Shown here piece by piece: positions 1-5,821 of a stretch of 8,599 nt of DNA. How positions within the stretch are numbered: the stretch's first letter is position 1; each line of letters starts with the position of its first letter. The DNA comes from Phycisphaeraceae bacterium (GTDB lineage: Bacteria > Planctomycetota > Phycisphaerae > Phycisphaerales > Phycisphaeraceae). Under the pieces are notes generated by a model. That model ran no database searches. It saw only the letters and a list, made by a program, of their open reading frames with translations, and was not told where the DNA came from. The DNA is taken from NCBI GenBank assembly GCA_020850375.1, contig JADZET010000026.1, positions 1 to 8,599 on the forward strand, written 5' to 3'. A program made the position numbers and the translations under genes.

Positions 1-458
1 AGCCCAAGCGCACCATCCTCGGCCGCGGCATCGGCTGGATGGCCTACAACACCGCCCGCATCGAGGCCGGCTCACCCCTCTTCCACGTCGACTTCGGCCC
101 CGACTCGCTCCCCCACGAGACCGCCATCCTCTCCCAGGCCGTCAGCTTCACCAAGGGCTGCTACCTCGGCCAAGAGATCGTCGCCCGCATGCAGAGCCTC
201 GGCCACCCCAAGCGACTGCTCGTGGGCCTGCGCCTGCCCGACGACCGCCTGCCCATCGCCGGCTCGCAGGTCCTGACCGCCGATGGCCAGGTGGTAGGGG
301 CGGTGACCAGTTCCACCCTCTCGCCCCTGCTCGGGCAGACCGCCATCGCCTTGGCCGTCGTCAAGTGGGGCCGCCACGAGCCCGGCACGACCCTCCGCGT
401 CGCCGCCGAGGGCGCCATCGTCGACGCTCGGGTGGTCCCCCCGGGCCAATGGCGGTAG
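1..458 (+). CDS. YgfZ/GcvT-like folate-binding protein, C-terminal part (5' truncated)
   Basis: The reading frame is open from base 3 with no stop before TAG at 456-458, so the gene starts outside the window and only about the last 152 residues are seen. The YgfZ signature KGCYLGQE lies at 153-176, preceded by the family-typical RIEAGSPLFHVDFG stretch at 57-98 and followed by the C-terminal barrel region (GLRLPDD...). YgfZ proteins resemble the T-protein of glycine cleavage (GcvT), bind tetrahydrofolate, and support assembly or repair of iron-sulfur enzymes; the Cys of KGCYxGQE is the key family residue and is present (159-161). The signature separates it from true GcvT aminomethyltransferase. 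The ATG at 39 is internal, because homologous sequence continues upstream of it. It is cytoplasmic by family. No partner gene follows; the next gene starts 168 bases downstream. Family call is confident; the exact substrate enzyme is unknown. Confidence 0.88.
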   Translation, partial: PKRTILGRGIGWMAYNTARIEAGSPLFHVDFGPDSLPHETAILSQAVSFTKGCYLGQEIVARMQSLGHPKRLLVGLRLPDDRLPIAGSQVLTADGQVVGAVTSSTLSPLLGQTAIALAVVKWGRHEPGTTLRVAAEGAIVDARVVPPGQWR

Positions 459-507
459 GGCAGTGCCGCCGGGTGTGAACCTGTGCAGCTTGCACCGATC
501 AGGCAAA

Positions 508-533
508 CCCGACGCTCACGGTTCTCTGTCGGG
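508..533 (+). terminator. Weak hairpin downstream of the ygfZ-like gene
   Basis: CCCGAC at 508-513 pairs with GTCGGG at 528-533 across a 14-base loop, and TTTT follows at 541-544 after a GC-rich spacer. It could end the ygfZ-like transcript, but the loop is long and the T run short and displaced. The rest of the 168-base gap (459-626) shows no convincing promoter or RNA gene. Confidence 0.25.
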
Positions 534-626
534 CGGGCGCTTTTACCCCAACCCCCTCGCTCAGCTGCCCGATAACAAACTTGAGAGCCGCACCACGAGA
601 GGCGCAACTTCAAGGACGGAAGTGCG

Positions 627-977
627 ATGTCACTGCAGCATTACCAGATCGAGCAGCAGGGAAGCCTCTGTATTGCTCACGTCGATGCACCCAAGCTCAG
701 CAGCGCCGAGATCGACGTCCTGATCGAGGACCTGTCCAACCGCATGCGCTGCGACGGCGCCACCCAATTCATCCTCGACCTGGCCAAGGTCGAGTATGTC
801 GACTCGAGCTGCATCGGCTCCCTGGTCACCTTCCTCCAGGACCTCCAGGCCGTCCACGGCTCGCTCCGCCTGGCCGCCTGCCAGCCCAACGTCGTCTTCC
901 TCTTCAAGGTCACCCGCCTCGACACCATCTTCACCATGTTCGACGACGTCGAGCAGGCCCGCAGCGAGGCCGCCTGA
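627..977 (+). CDS. STAS-domain protein (anti-sigma factor antagonist type)
   Basis: This 116-residue protein is one STAS domain with nothing attached, the usual size of SpoIIAA/RsbV-type anti-anti-sigma factors. Such proteins bind an anti-sigma kinase in the cytoplasm and are switched off by phosphorylation of a serine. The diagnostic stretch FILDLAKVEYVDSSCIGSLV is at residues 48-67; Ser60, in D59-S60-S61, aligns with the phosphorylated Ser58 of SpoIIAA. The residue after the two serines is Cys62 where Gly is usual (DSSGLG). The start is supported by AAGGA at 612-616, ten bases before the ATG. No HPr-like kinase, phosphatase or sigma factor lies next to it here, so its partner must be encoded elsewhere. 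A role in another STAS pathway, such as a sensor module, cannot be excluded. Confidence 0.88.
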   Translation: MSLQHYQIEQQGSLCIAHVDAPKLSSAEIDVLIEDLSNRMRCDGATQFILDLAKVEYVDSSCIGSLVTFLQDLQAVHGSLRLAACQPNVVFLFKVTRLDTIFTMFDDVEQARSEAA

Positions 978-1019
978 GTCGATCGCGTCACGGTTATTTC
1001 TGTGCGGAGTCTGGATGAT

Positions 1020-1039
1020 CCCCCCGGGTTTTCGGGGGG
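1020..1039. terminator. GC-rich hairpin between convergent genes
   Basis: CCCCCCG at 1020-1026 pairs with CGGGGGG at 1033-1039 around the loop GGTTTT. It sits 42 bases after the stop of the plus-strand STAS gene and just beyond the stop (1043) of the minus-strand phosphoesterase gene. That position suits a shared terminator. There is no U-tract on either side, so it is not a textbook intrinsic terminator. Confidence 0.5.
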
Positions 1040-1042
1040 CGA

Positions 1043-1798
1043 CTATCGTCCGTCGAGCAGGCGCAGCCCCAGGAAGTCGCTCAGCTCCGGGATCGCCTTG
1101 ATCTTGTCGATCACCGCCTGCACGTCGTACGCGATCCGGATGAACTGCACCTGGTCCCCCTCGAGGATCACGTAGCTCGCCCGCGGGTCGCGGTCGCGCG
1201 GCTGGCCCACCGACCCCGGATTGACGATGCACTTCTCGCGGTCGTTGAGCGTGTAAACACCCCCCAGCTCGTCAGGCGGATAGAAGTCCGGCTCGTCCGT
1301 GAACACCCCCGGCACGTGCGTGTGCCCCACGAAGCAGTGCCGATCCACGCGATCAAAGATCTGCGCCATCTTCGCCGGCGCCGTCACCACGTCGTCCGGG
1401 AAGATGTACTCATTAATGGGCCGACGCGGCGAGGCATGCAGCCACTGCGCGTTCTCGAACCGATGCCGCACCTTCAGGCTCCCGAGGAACTGCCACCGCC
1501 GGTTCCGCGCCTCCGTGTCCGGCTCGCGCTCGAGCTCCTGCCGCGTCCAGAACGCCGCCGTCTCCGCGCTGGTGTTGAAGCTCGTCGGCTCGTACATCAC
1601 CGCGAAGTCGTGGTTGCCCATCAGCGCCCACACGCACCGCTGCATCACCAGGTCCAGGCACTCGCGCGGGTTCGGCCCGTACCCGATCATATCCCCCAGA
1701 CAGACCATGGTCGTGATCCCCCGCCCGTCGATGTCCGACAGCACGGTCTGGAGCGCGTCAACGTTCCCGTGAATGTCCGAGATGATCGCGATGGCCAT
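1043..1798 (-). CDS. Metallophosphoesterase (MJ0936/YfcE-type)
   Basis: This is a 251-residue calcineurin-like phosphoesterase with the full two-metal motif set: SDIHGN at residues 7-12, LGDMIGYGPNP at 34-44, GNHD at 61-64, LHASP at 120-124 and GHTHVP at 158-163, followed by NPGSVGQPRD at 193-202. These Asp, His and Asn residues ligate the two metal ions that hydrolyse phosphate mono- or diesters; MJ0936 and YfcE are phosphodiesterases of this type. No signal peptide or membrane segment is seen, so it is probably cytoplasmic. The natural substrate cannot be told from sequence. It lies 86 bases downstream of the glycosyltransferase gene on the same strand and may share its transcript. No strong Shine-Dalgarno precedes the ATG; the start is chosen because SDIHGN normally begins within ten residues of the N-terminus in this family. 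Confidence 0.93.
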   Translation of the reverse strand: MAIAIISDIHGNVDALQTVLSDIDGRGITTMVCLGDMIGYGPNPRECLDLVMQRCVWALMGNHDFAVMYEPTSFNTSAETAAFWTRQELEREPDTEARNRRWQFLGSLKVRHRFENAQWLHASPRRPINEYIFPDDVVTAPAKMAQIFDRVDRHCFVGHTHVPGVFTDEPDFYPPDELGGVYTLNDREKCIVNPGSVGQPRDRDPRASYVILEGDQVQFIRIAYDVQAVIDKIKAIPELSDFLGLRLLDGR

Positions 1799-1865
1799 GC
1801 TAACGTCCCAACCACCCTCCCCAGGGGCCCACGCAAGCCCGCCGCACGGGACGCAACATCATACG

Positions 1866-1877
1866 TTCCCCGGGGAA
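1866..1877. repeat. Perfect 12-base palindrome TTCCCCGGGGAA
   Basis: This uninterrupted palindrome is in the 86-base gap between the glycosyltransferase stop (1885) and the start of the phosphoesterase gene (1798), 67 bases upstream of that ATG. With no loop it would make a poor RNA hairpin, so a two-fold symmetric protein-binding site is possible. It could equally be chance in GC-rich DNA. Confidence 0.35.
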
Positions 1878-1884
1878 ATTCCGC

Positions 1885-2976
1885 TCACTTCCCCTTGCCC
1901 CACAACCCCTCGTAAACCCCCAGGATCCCCCGCGCCTCCGCCTCCACGGACCACCGCTCCGTCACGTTCCGCCGGCACGCCTCACCCATCCTCGCCAGCC
2001 GCGCCGGCTCCGCCATCAGCCGGTCCAGCGCCGCCGCCAGCGCGTCGACGTCCCCGCAGTCGACCAGCGCCCCCGTCACCCCCTCTTCGATCACCCGCGG
2101 ATACGCCCCCGTCCGACTGGCCACCACCGGCGCCCCGCACGCCATCGCCTCGAGCGGCGTCAGACCGAACCCCTCATACCTCGCCGGCGCCGCGCACAGC
2201 GACATCGCCGCGTGAAATCCCGGCATCCGGTCGAAGCTTAACTCTCCCAGCCAAGCGAACCGATCCGTCAGCCCCGCCGCGTCAATTTTCCGCCGCAGTT
2301 CCTGCTCAAACGCCTCGTGCTTGCCCCTGGCCAACCCCACGATGCACGCCGTGAAACCCGGACGCTTCGGCAGCACCCGGATCATCGCCTCGACGAACAG
2401 GTCCGTCCCCTTCTCCGGCCGAACACGCCCGACGATCCCCACGCCGTATTCCCCCGTGATCCCCAGCGCCCGCAGCGCCGCCCGCCGATCCGCCGCCGGT
2501 ACGAACCGCCGACAGTCCACCCCGTGCGGGATCACCGCGATGACCTTGTCGACGAACGTCGCCGCCTGATCGCTCGTCGCGATCACCGCGTCCATCCGCC
2601 GCAGCAACTGCCGCGGGAACCACGAGTGCCGCCGGATCGCCGCCGAGGTCATCACCAGCTTCAGCCGGCAGCGAAACAGATGCTTGAAGATCAGCCCCCA
2701 GAGCATCTCGTTGTTCCGCCGGGCATGCCAGATCCGAAACGGCCGCCCCCTCCCCGGCTCGCTCCGGCACAGCCGCAGCGCCTCGCCCAGCGTGTACCGC
2801 CGAAGCCCCGCCAGCTCCCGCGTCGCCACCAGCGCCACCGCCTCGTGCTCGTTGAGGTAAGGCGCCACCGTCCGGATCGTCGCCCCCACGCCGGTGATCC
2901 GCCGATGTAGATCCGTGATGATCAGATCGGGCTCCCCGCGCTTGTCGGCCGGAGGCTTGTCTGGCTCATTGGTCAT
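1885..2976 (-). CDS. GT4 glycosyltransferase, LpsB/LpcC-like LPS core mannosyltransferase
   Basis: This 363-residue protein is a two-Rossmann (GT-B) retaining glycosyltransferase of family GT4. Numbered from the chosen start: TDLHRRITGVGATI at 21-34 is the N-terminal loop; WHARRNNEML at 83-92 and TSAAIRRHSW at 110-119 resemble the rhizobial LpsB/LpcC core mannosyltransferases, which add mannose to the inner LPS core; GRVRPEKGTDLF at 183-194 binds the nucleotide sugar; YEGFGLTPLEAMACG at 267-281 carries the EX7E motif (E268, E276). It would act on the inner face of the cytoplasmic membrane. The frame extends upstream to 3198, but that part is low-complexity, overlaps the divergent gene and lacks family similarity. 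The ATG at 2976 is chosen because the family's N-terminal sequence begins about 16 residues later. Shine-Dalgarno is weak. Mannose specificity is inferred only from resemblance. Confidence 0.87.
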   Translation of the reverse strand: MTNEPDKPPADKRGEPDLIITDLHRRITGVGATIRTVAPYLNEHEAVALVATRELAGLRRYTLGEALRLCRSEPGRGRPFRIWHARRNNEMLWGLIFKHLFRCRLKLVMTSAAIRRHSWFPRQLLRRMDAVIATSDQAATFVDKVIAVIPHGVDCRRFVPAADRRAALRALGITGEYGVGIVGRVRPEKGTDLFVEAMIRVLPKRPGFTACIVGLARGKHEAFEQELRRKIDAAGLTDRFAWLGELSFDRMPGFHAAMSLCAAPARYEGFGLTPLEAMACGAPVVASRTGAYPRVIEEGVTGALVDCGDVDALAAALDRLMAEPARLARMGEACRRNVTERWSVEAEARGILGVYEGLWGKGK

Positions 2977-3160
2977 GGACAATCCCGTTGCAGGCCCAAA
3001 GATGTTCTCCGCCGCCCAGACACCACCGTGCGTCGGACGCCCGCATGATAGAGCCATCCCCCCCCGGCGACACCCCCAGCCCCTAGCCCAGCCGTTTTTT
3101 TCTCCCATCGGACACGGTAGATTGGCCAGCTGATCCCACCATCCACGCCGGGTCATCCCC
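2977..3160. promoter_or_regulatory. Divergent intergenic region between glycosyltransferase and GH-like genes
   Basis: These 184 bases separate two divergently transcribed genes, so promoters for both must lie here. The region is strongly C-rich on the top strand and holds a run of T at 3094-3101. TAGATT at 3118-3123 is a possible minus-10 for the plus-strand gene, but no convincing minus-35 lies at the right distance. No RNA gene or clear operator is seen. Confidence 0.4.
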
Positions 3161-4153
3161 ATGCCCACCATCGACTTCATCAACGCCGAACTCCGCAACG
3201 ACTACCCCACCGCCTACGCCCCCCAGGGCTACAAGCTCAAGGATTTCAGCATCATCCGCGCCCCCGCCCCCGGAAGCGGCTCCGCGGCGGACCGCTCCGC
3301 CGGCCTCTTCCACCTCTACTACATCAAGACTCCCCAGGCCGTCCCCAACGACTACGTCCTGGGCCTCGAGAACATGATCGGCCACTCGACCACCCCCGAC
3401 TTCCTCCACTGGCAGGACCACGACCCCGTCCTGATCAGCCTGCAACTGAGCTGGGAATCCCGCTGCGTCATCGCCCCCTACGTCCTGCGCCACGGCGACG
3501 CATGGTGGATGTTCTACACCGGCACCAACGACCACCGCTCCCGCCTGGGCATCGCCACCTCCCCCGACCTCTTCCACTGGACCCGCCACCCCATCAACCC
3601 TGTCTACGACCCCTCCTGCCTCCCCTTTGCCGCCCCCCGCGGGGGCGGCTGCCGCGACCCGCACGTGGCCTATTTCGGCAACACCTACCACCTCTACTAC
3701 ACCATCGATGGCCGGGACGACACCGCCTGCGTCGGCGTCGCCACGGCGACGGACCTGCTCGACTGGCGCGACGCCGGCCGCGCCCTGGTCAGCCCCCGCC
3801 GCAGCGACAGCGGCAAGCACACCACCAGTGCCGAGTCCTCCGCCGTCCACGAAATCGACGGTCGCTACCTCATGACCGTCAAGCACTGCTGCGACCAGGG
3901 CCGGTGCAACCACGGCTCCTTCCTGATCTGGAGCGACACGCCCACGCGCTTCGACTGGGAAAAACGCTTCTGCTGGCTCGACCGCGTCATCGCCATGGAG
4001 CTTGTGGCACGAAAGGGCGACGACTTGCTCTTCGCCTGCTTCAGTTGCGTCTGGTGGAAGTTCCACCTGATCAAGCTCACCCGCAAGGGTGATCGGTTCA
4101 CGATGAAGGAGAACCTCTCCCAGACTGAGATCGCCGAGCTGATCGCTCCGTAA
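3161..4153 (+). CDS. GH32/GH43-superfamily five-bladed propeller glycoside hydrolase-like protein
   Basis: This 330-residue protein has the repeated blade pattern of clan GH-F/GH-J propellers: FHLYYI at 50-55, GHSTTPDFLHW at 74-84, WWMFYTG at 115-121, GIATSPDLFHW at 130-140, YHLYYT at 176-181 and VGVATATDLLDW at 191-202. The clan's RDP motif is at 165-167 (D166, transition-state stabiliser), and E225 in SAES is a plausible acid/base; D28 in KDFSII is the best candidate for the base near the N-terminus. Members hydrolyse or transfer furanoside and xylose/arabinose-type sugars. The substrate is not predictable here. There is no signal peptide, so the protein looks cytoplasmic, which is unusual for a polysaccharide hydrolase. 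It also lacks the C-terminal beta-sandwich of full GH32 enzymes. The ATG at 3161 has no clear Shine-Dalgarno. It is divergent from the glycosyltransferase gene and convergent with the next gene, only two bases apart. Confidence 0.75.
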   Translation: MPTIDFINAELRNDYPTAYAPQGYKLKDFSIIRAPAPGSGSAADRSAGLFHLYYIKTPQAVPNDYVLGLENMIGHSTTPDFLHWQDHDPVLISLQLSWESRCVIAPYVLRHGDAWWMFYTGTNDHRSRLGIATSPDLFHWTRHPINPVYDPSCLPFAAPRGGGCRDPHVAYFGNTYHLYYTIDGRDDTACVGVATATDLLDWRDAGRALVSPRRSDSGKHTTSAESSAVHEIDGRYLMTVKHCCDQGRCNHGSFLIWSDTPTRFDWEKRFCWLDRVIAMELVARKGDDLLFACFSCVWWKFHLIKLTRKGDRFTMKENLSQTEIAELIAP

Positions 4154-4155
4154 CG

Positions 4156-5010
4156 TCACCGACTCGTCGGCGCCACCCCCTCGAACGTCCATCCCATCCC
4201 CACCGAGCAATCCGCGATCTGCTCCGGGAACGCCGTCCACAGCGCCGCCATCGCCCGCGGCCCCGTGCAGTGCGCCGGGGCAAACACTTTCAGCCCCATC
4301 GCCTGCAACGCCTCGATCGTCTTGTTGATGCGTTCCGTCCCAGCGTTGACCAGGTGCGTCCCGCCGATCACCGCATGGATCGGCCGGCCCGTCAGCCGCT
4401 GCACATAGCGCAAGGTGTTGATGATCCCCGCGTGGGCGCAGCCCAGGATCACCACCACCCCCGCCGACGTATCAAAGTAAACCGCCTGGTCGTCCAGGAT
4501 CGGGTCCGCCTCGTGCCCCTGGGCGTCAAGGTAGAAATCCCCGCCCGTGTCCTCGTAATCCGTCTCGCGCGGCACCTCGCCCGTGGCCATCACGCCCGGC
4601 AGAACTTCCGTCGGCCCCTGCGTCCAGACCAGCCGCTCCCTCCGTCCACGCAGCTCCGCCTCGCTCACGCTCGCCAGCCCGATCTCCCGCGTCTTCTCGC
4701 CACGCCCGCTGTACCGCCGCCGCGTTGCCTGAGGATGCAGAAAAATCCTCGCCCCCGGCGAACGCTCGATCGCCACGCCCAGCCCGCCCGTGTGGTCGTA
4801 GTGCCCATGACTGAGCACCACCGCCTCGACCGCCGACAGATCCAGCCCCAGTCGCTCGGCGTTGTGCGCCAGCGCCTGACCCTGCCCCGTGTCGAACAGG
4901 ACGTGACGTCCCCCCGCCTCGATCCAGTACGCCAGCCCGTGCTCGCCGATAAGCCCCTGTCGGCGGACCGTGTTCTCCACCAGGACGATCACACGCACGG
5001 ACGCTCCCAT
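4156..5010 (-). CDS. Metallo-beta-lactamase-fold hydrolase, COG1237 type
   Basis: This 284-residue protein (from the ATG at 5010) is an MBL-fold hydrolase. Counting the GTG at 5013 as residue 1, the metal motif SHGHYDHTGG is at 68-77 (H69, H71, D73, H74); the family's GCAHAGIINTL is at 191-201 (H194), GGTHL at 217-221 and PAHCTG at 246-251. This motif set matches COG1237, often named 7,8-dihydropterin-6-methyl-aminobenzene-phosphate synthase after an archaeal member; that activity should not be assumed here. The ATG at 5010 is preferred over the GTG at 5013 because AGGAG (5019-5023) lies eight bases before it. The ATG overlaps the upstream stop (TGATG), so translation is probably coupled. It is the last gene of the four-gene minus-strand unit and ends two bases from the convergent GH-like gene. 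No secretion signal is seen. Confidence 0.88.
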   Translation of the reverse strand: MGASVRVIVLVENTVRRQGLIGEHGLAYWIEAGGRHVLFDTGQGQALAHNAERLGLDLSAVEAVVLSHGHYDHTGGLGVAIERSPGARIFLHPQATRRRYSGRGEKTREIGLASVSEAELRGRRERLVWTQGPTEVLPGVMATGEVPRETDYEDTGGDFYLDAQGHEADPILDDQAVYFDTSAGVVVILGCAHAGIINTLRYVQRLTGRPIHAVIGGTHLVNAGTERINKTIEALQAMGLKVFAPAHCTGPRAMAALWTAFPEQIADCSVGMGWTFEGVAPTSR

Positions 5011-5465
5011 CACCGTTGCTCCTGGACCGTGTTCAACTGTCGCAGCTTGAACGTCGCATGAGCTCTTGCCTTGCAGATCTCGTCCTGAACCAGCTCAGCG
5101 CCCAGTCGGAAGATTGGCGACCTCGCTTCGACCTGCCAGGCGCGGATCACCGCCGTTTCGCCCAGACGCACCGGATGGCGAAAACGAACGGCCAGCTCCG
5201 CCGTCACCGCCGCATGCCCGTGCAGAAAAAGCCAGTGCGTCATGGCCCCGTCCAGCAAGGCCGCGATCACCCCGCCGTGCAGCAACCCGGGATATCCGCC
5301 GAATCTCTCCGGGCAAGCGAACACTCCCACCGCCCGGTCCTCGTCGTCCAGCTCATACTTCATGCGCAGGCCGTGACCGCACGTGGGGCTGCACACCACG
5401 CAATCGGGGTGATGCTCCAGTCTCAGGTCAGGCATGTTGTTCATGCCCATGCCCATGATGGTCAT
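5010..5465 (-). CDS. PaaI-type hotdog-fold thioesterase
   Basis: This protein of up to 151 residues has the hotdog signature FGGYPGLLHGGVIAALLD at 55-72, with HGG at 63-65 and Asp72 in the usual catalytic acid position. A front segment HHPDCVVCSPTCGHGLRM at 18-35 is the Cys-containing lead-in common in these small acyl-CoA thioesterases (normally CxxCG..NP.GL). Members hydrolyse acyl-CoA or acyl-ACP thioesters as cytoplasmic dimers or tetramers; the acyl group is unknown. The first 38 bases overlap the 3' end of the NifX-like gene, and five in-frame ATGs (5465, 5456, 5450, 5444, 5435) could serve as start. The first has AAGG nine bases upstream and is used here, but a later one would shorten the overlap. 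The stop overlaps the start of the MBL-fold gene. Confidence 0.85.
   Translation of the reverse strand: MTIMGMGMNNMPDLRLEHHPDCVVCSPTCGHGLRMKYELDDEDRAVGVFACPERFGGYPGLLHGGVIAALLDGAMTHWLFLHGHAAVTAELAVRFRHPVRLGETAVIRAWQVEARSPIFRLGAELVQDEICKARAHATFKLRQLNTVQEQR
5019..5023 (-). promoter_or_regulatory. Shine-Dalgarno AGGAG of the MBL-fold gene
   Basis: On the minus strand AGGAG lies inside the last codons of the thioesterase gene, eight bases before ATG 5010 and five before GTG 5013. The spacing favours the ATG. Confidence 0.7.
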
Positions 5466-5802
5466 GGTTGCACGCCTTGGGGTCGACGGTCAACCGACCC
5501 TCCAACCACGCCCGCACCGCCCCCTCCGCGCGCTGCGCTCCCGCGCCATGCACCACCCGGATGCCCGCGTCGGCCAGCATGATGATCGCCCGCTCGCCGA
5601 TGCCCCCCGCGATCACCACCTCCGCCCCCTGTTCCGCCACCCAGCGCGGCAGCACCCCCGGCTGATGCGGCGGCGTCGGCAGCACCTTCTGTGAAGTGAT
5701 CTCCCGCGACTCCAGGTCCGCGTCAAAGAACGCCATCCCCGGCGCCCCGCCGAAGTGAACGCACAATTCCTCGCCCTGCACCGGCACCGCGATCCGTGTC
5801 AT
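5428..5802 (-). CDS. NifX/NifB-family (dinitrogenase iron-molybdenum cofactor-type) protein with His-rich tail
   Basis: This 124-residue protein is one ribonuclease-H-like NifX/NifB/VnfX-type domain, the family that binds or carries iron-molybdenum or related Fe-S clusters. Family marks are IAVPVQG at 4-10, HFGGAPGMAFFD at 16-27, HQPGVLPRWVAEQGAEVVIAGGIGERA at 46-72 split around the strand-loop-strand core, and GAGAQRAEGAVRAWLEG at 86-102. Most members occur without nitrogenase and have unknown roles; no nif gene is visible here. The tail after Cys111 holds six histidines in eleven residues (113-123), likely a metal-binding extension. A strong AAGGAG (5811-5816) eight bases before the ATG fixes the start. 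It lies 19 bases after the SDR gene and its tail overlaps the thioesterase start by 38 bases. A nitrogen-fixation role is not supported. Confidence 0.87.
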   Translation of the reverse strand: MTRIAVPVQGEELCVHFGGAPGMAFFDADLESREITSQKVLPTPPHQPGVLPRWVAEQGAEVVIAGGIGERAIIMLADAGIRVVHGAGAQRAEGAVRAWLEGRLTVDPKACNHDHHGHGHEQHA

Positions 5803-5810
5803 GATCTCGA

Positions 5811-5816
5811 CTCCTT
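5811..5816 (-). promoter_or_regulatory. Shine-Dalgarno AAGGAG of the NifX-like gene
   Basis: Reads AAGGAG on the minus strand, eight bases upstream of ATG 5802 and within the 19-base gap after the SDR stop. It is among the strongest ribosome sites in the window. Confidence 0.8.
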
Positions 5817-5821
5817 CCCGC

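Noticed and set aside
581..1018. Plus-strand Arg/Pro-rich frame overlapping the STAS gene
   Set aside because: Low-complexity shadow; the STAS frame has the conserved DSS site and a ribosome site.
2977..3198. N-terminal extension of the glycosyltransferase to 3198
   Set aside because: The added 74 residues show no GT4 similarity, and the extension would overlap the divergent gene start. ATG 2976 fits the family length.
3083..4240. Minus-strand open frame (385 codons) opposite the GH-like gene
   Set aside because: The product is repetitive Val/Gly/Ala/Asp-rich with no recognisable motif, while the plus frame shows blade repeats and the RDP motif. It is a GC-rich shadow.
4270..5061. Plus-strand 263-codon frame opposite the MBL-fold gene
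   Set aside because: Arg/Pro/His-rich shadow with no motif; the minus strand encodes the complete HxHxDH site.
5428..5802. Possible nitrogen-fixation locus from the NifX-like gene
   Set aside because: No nifH, D, K, E, N or B gene is present, and single-domain members of this family are widespread in non-fixers.
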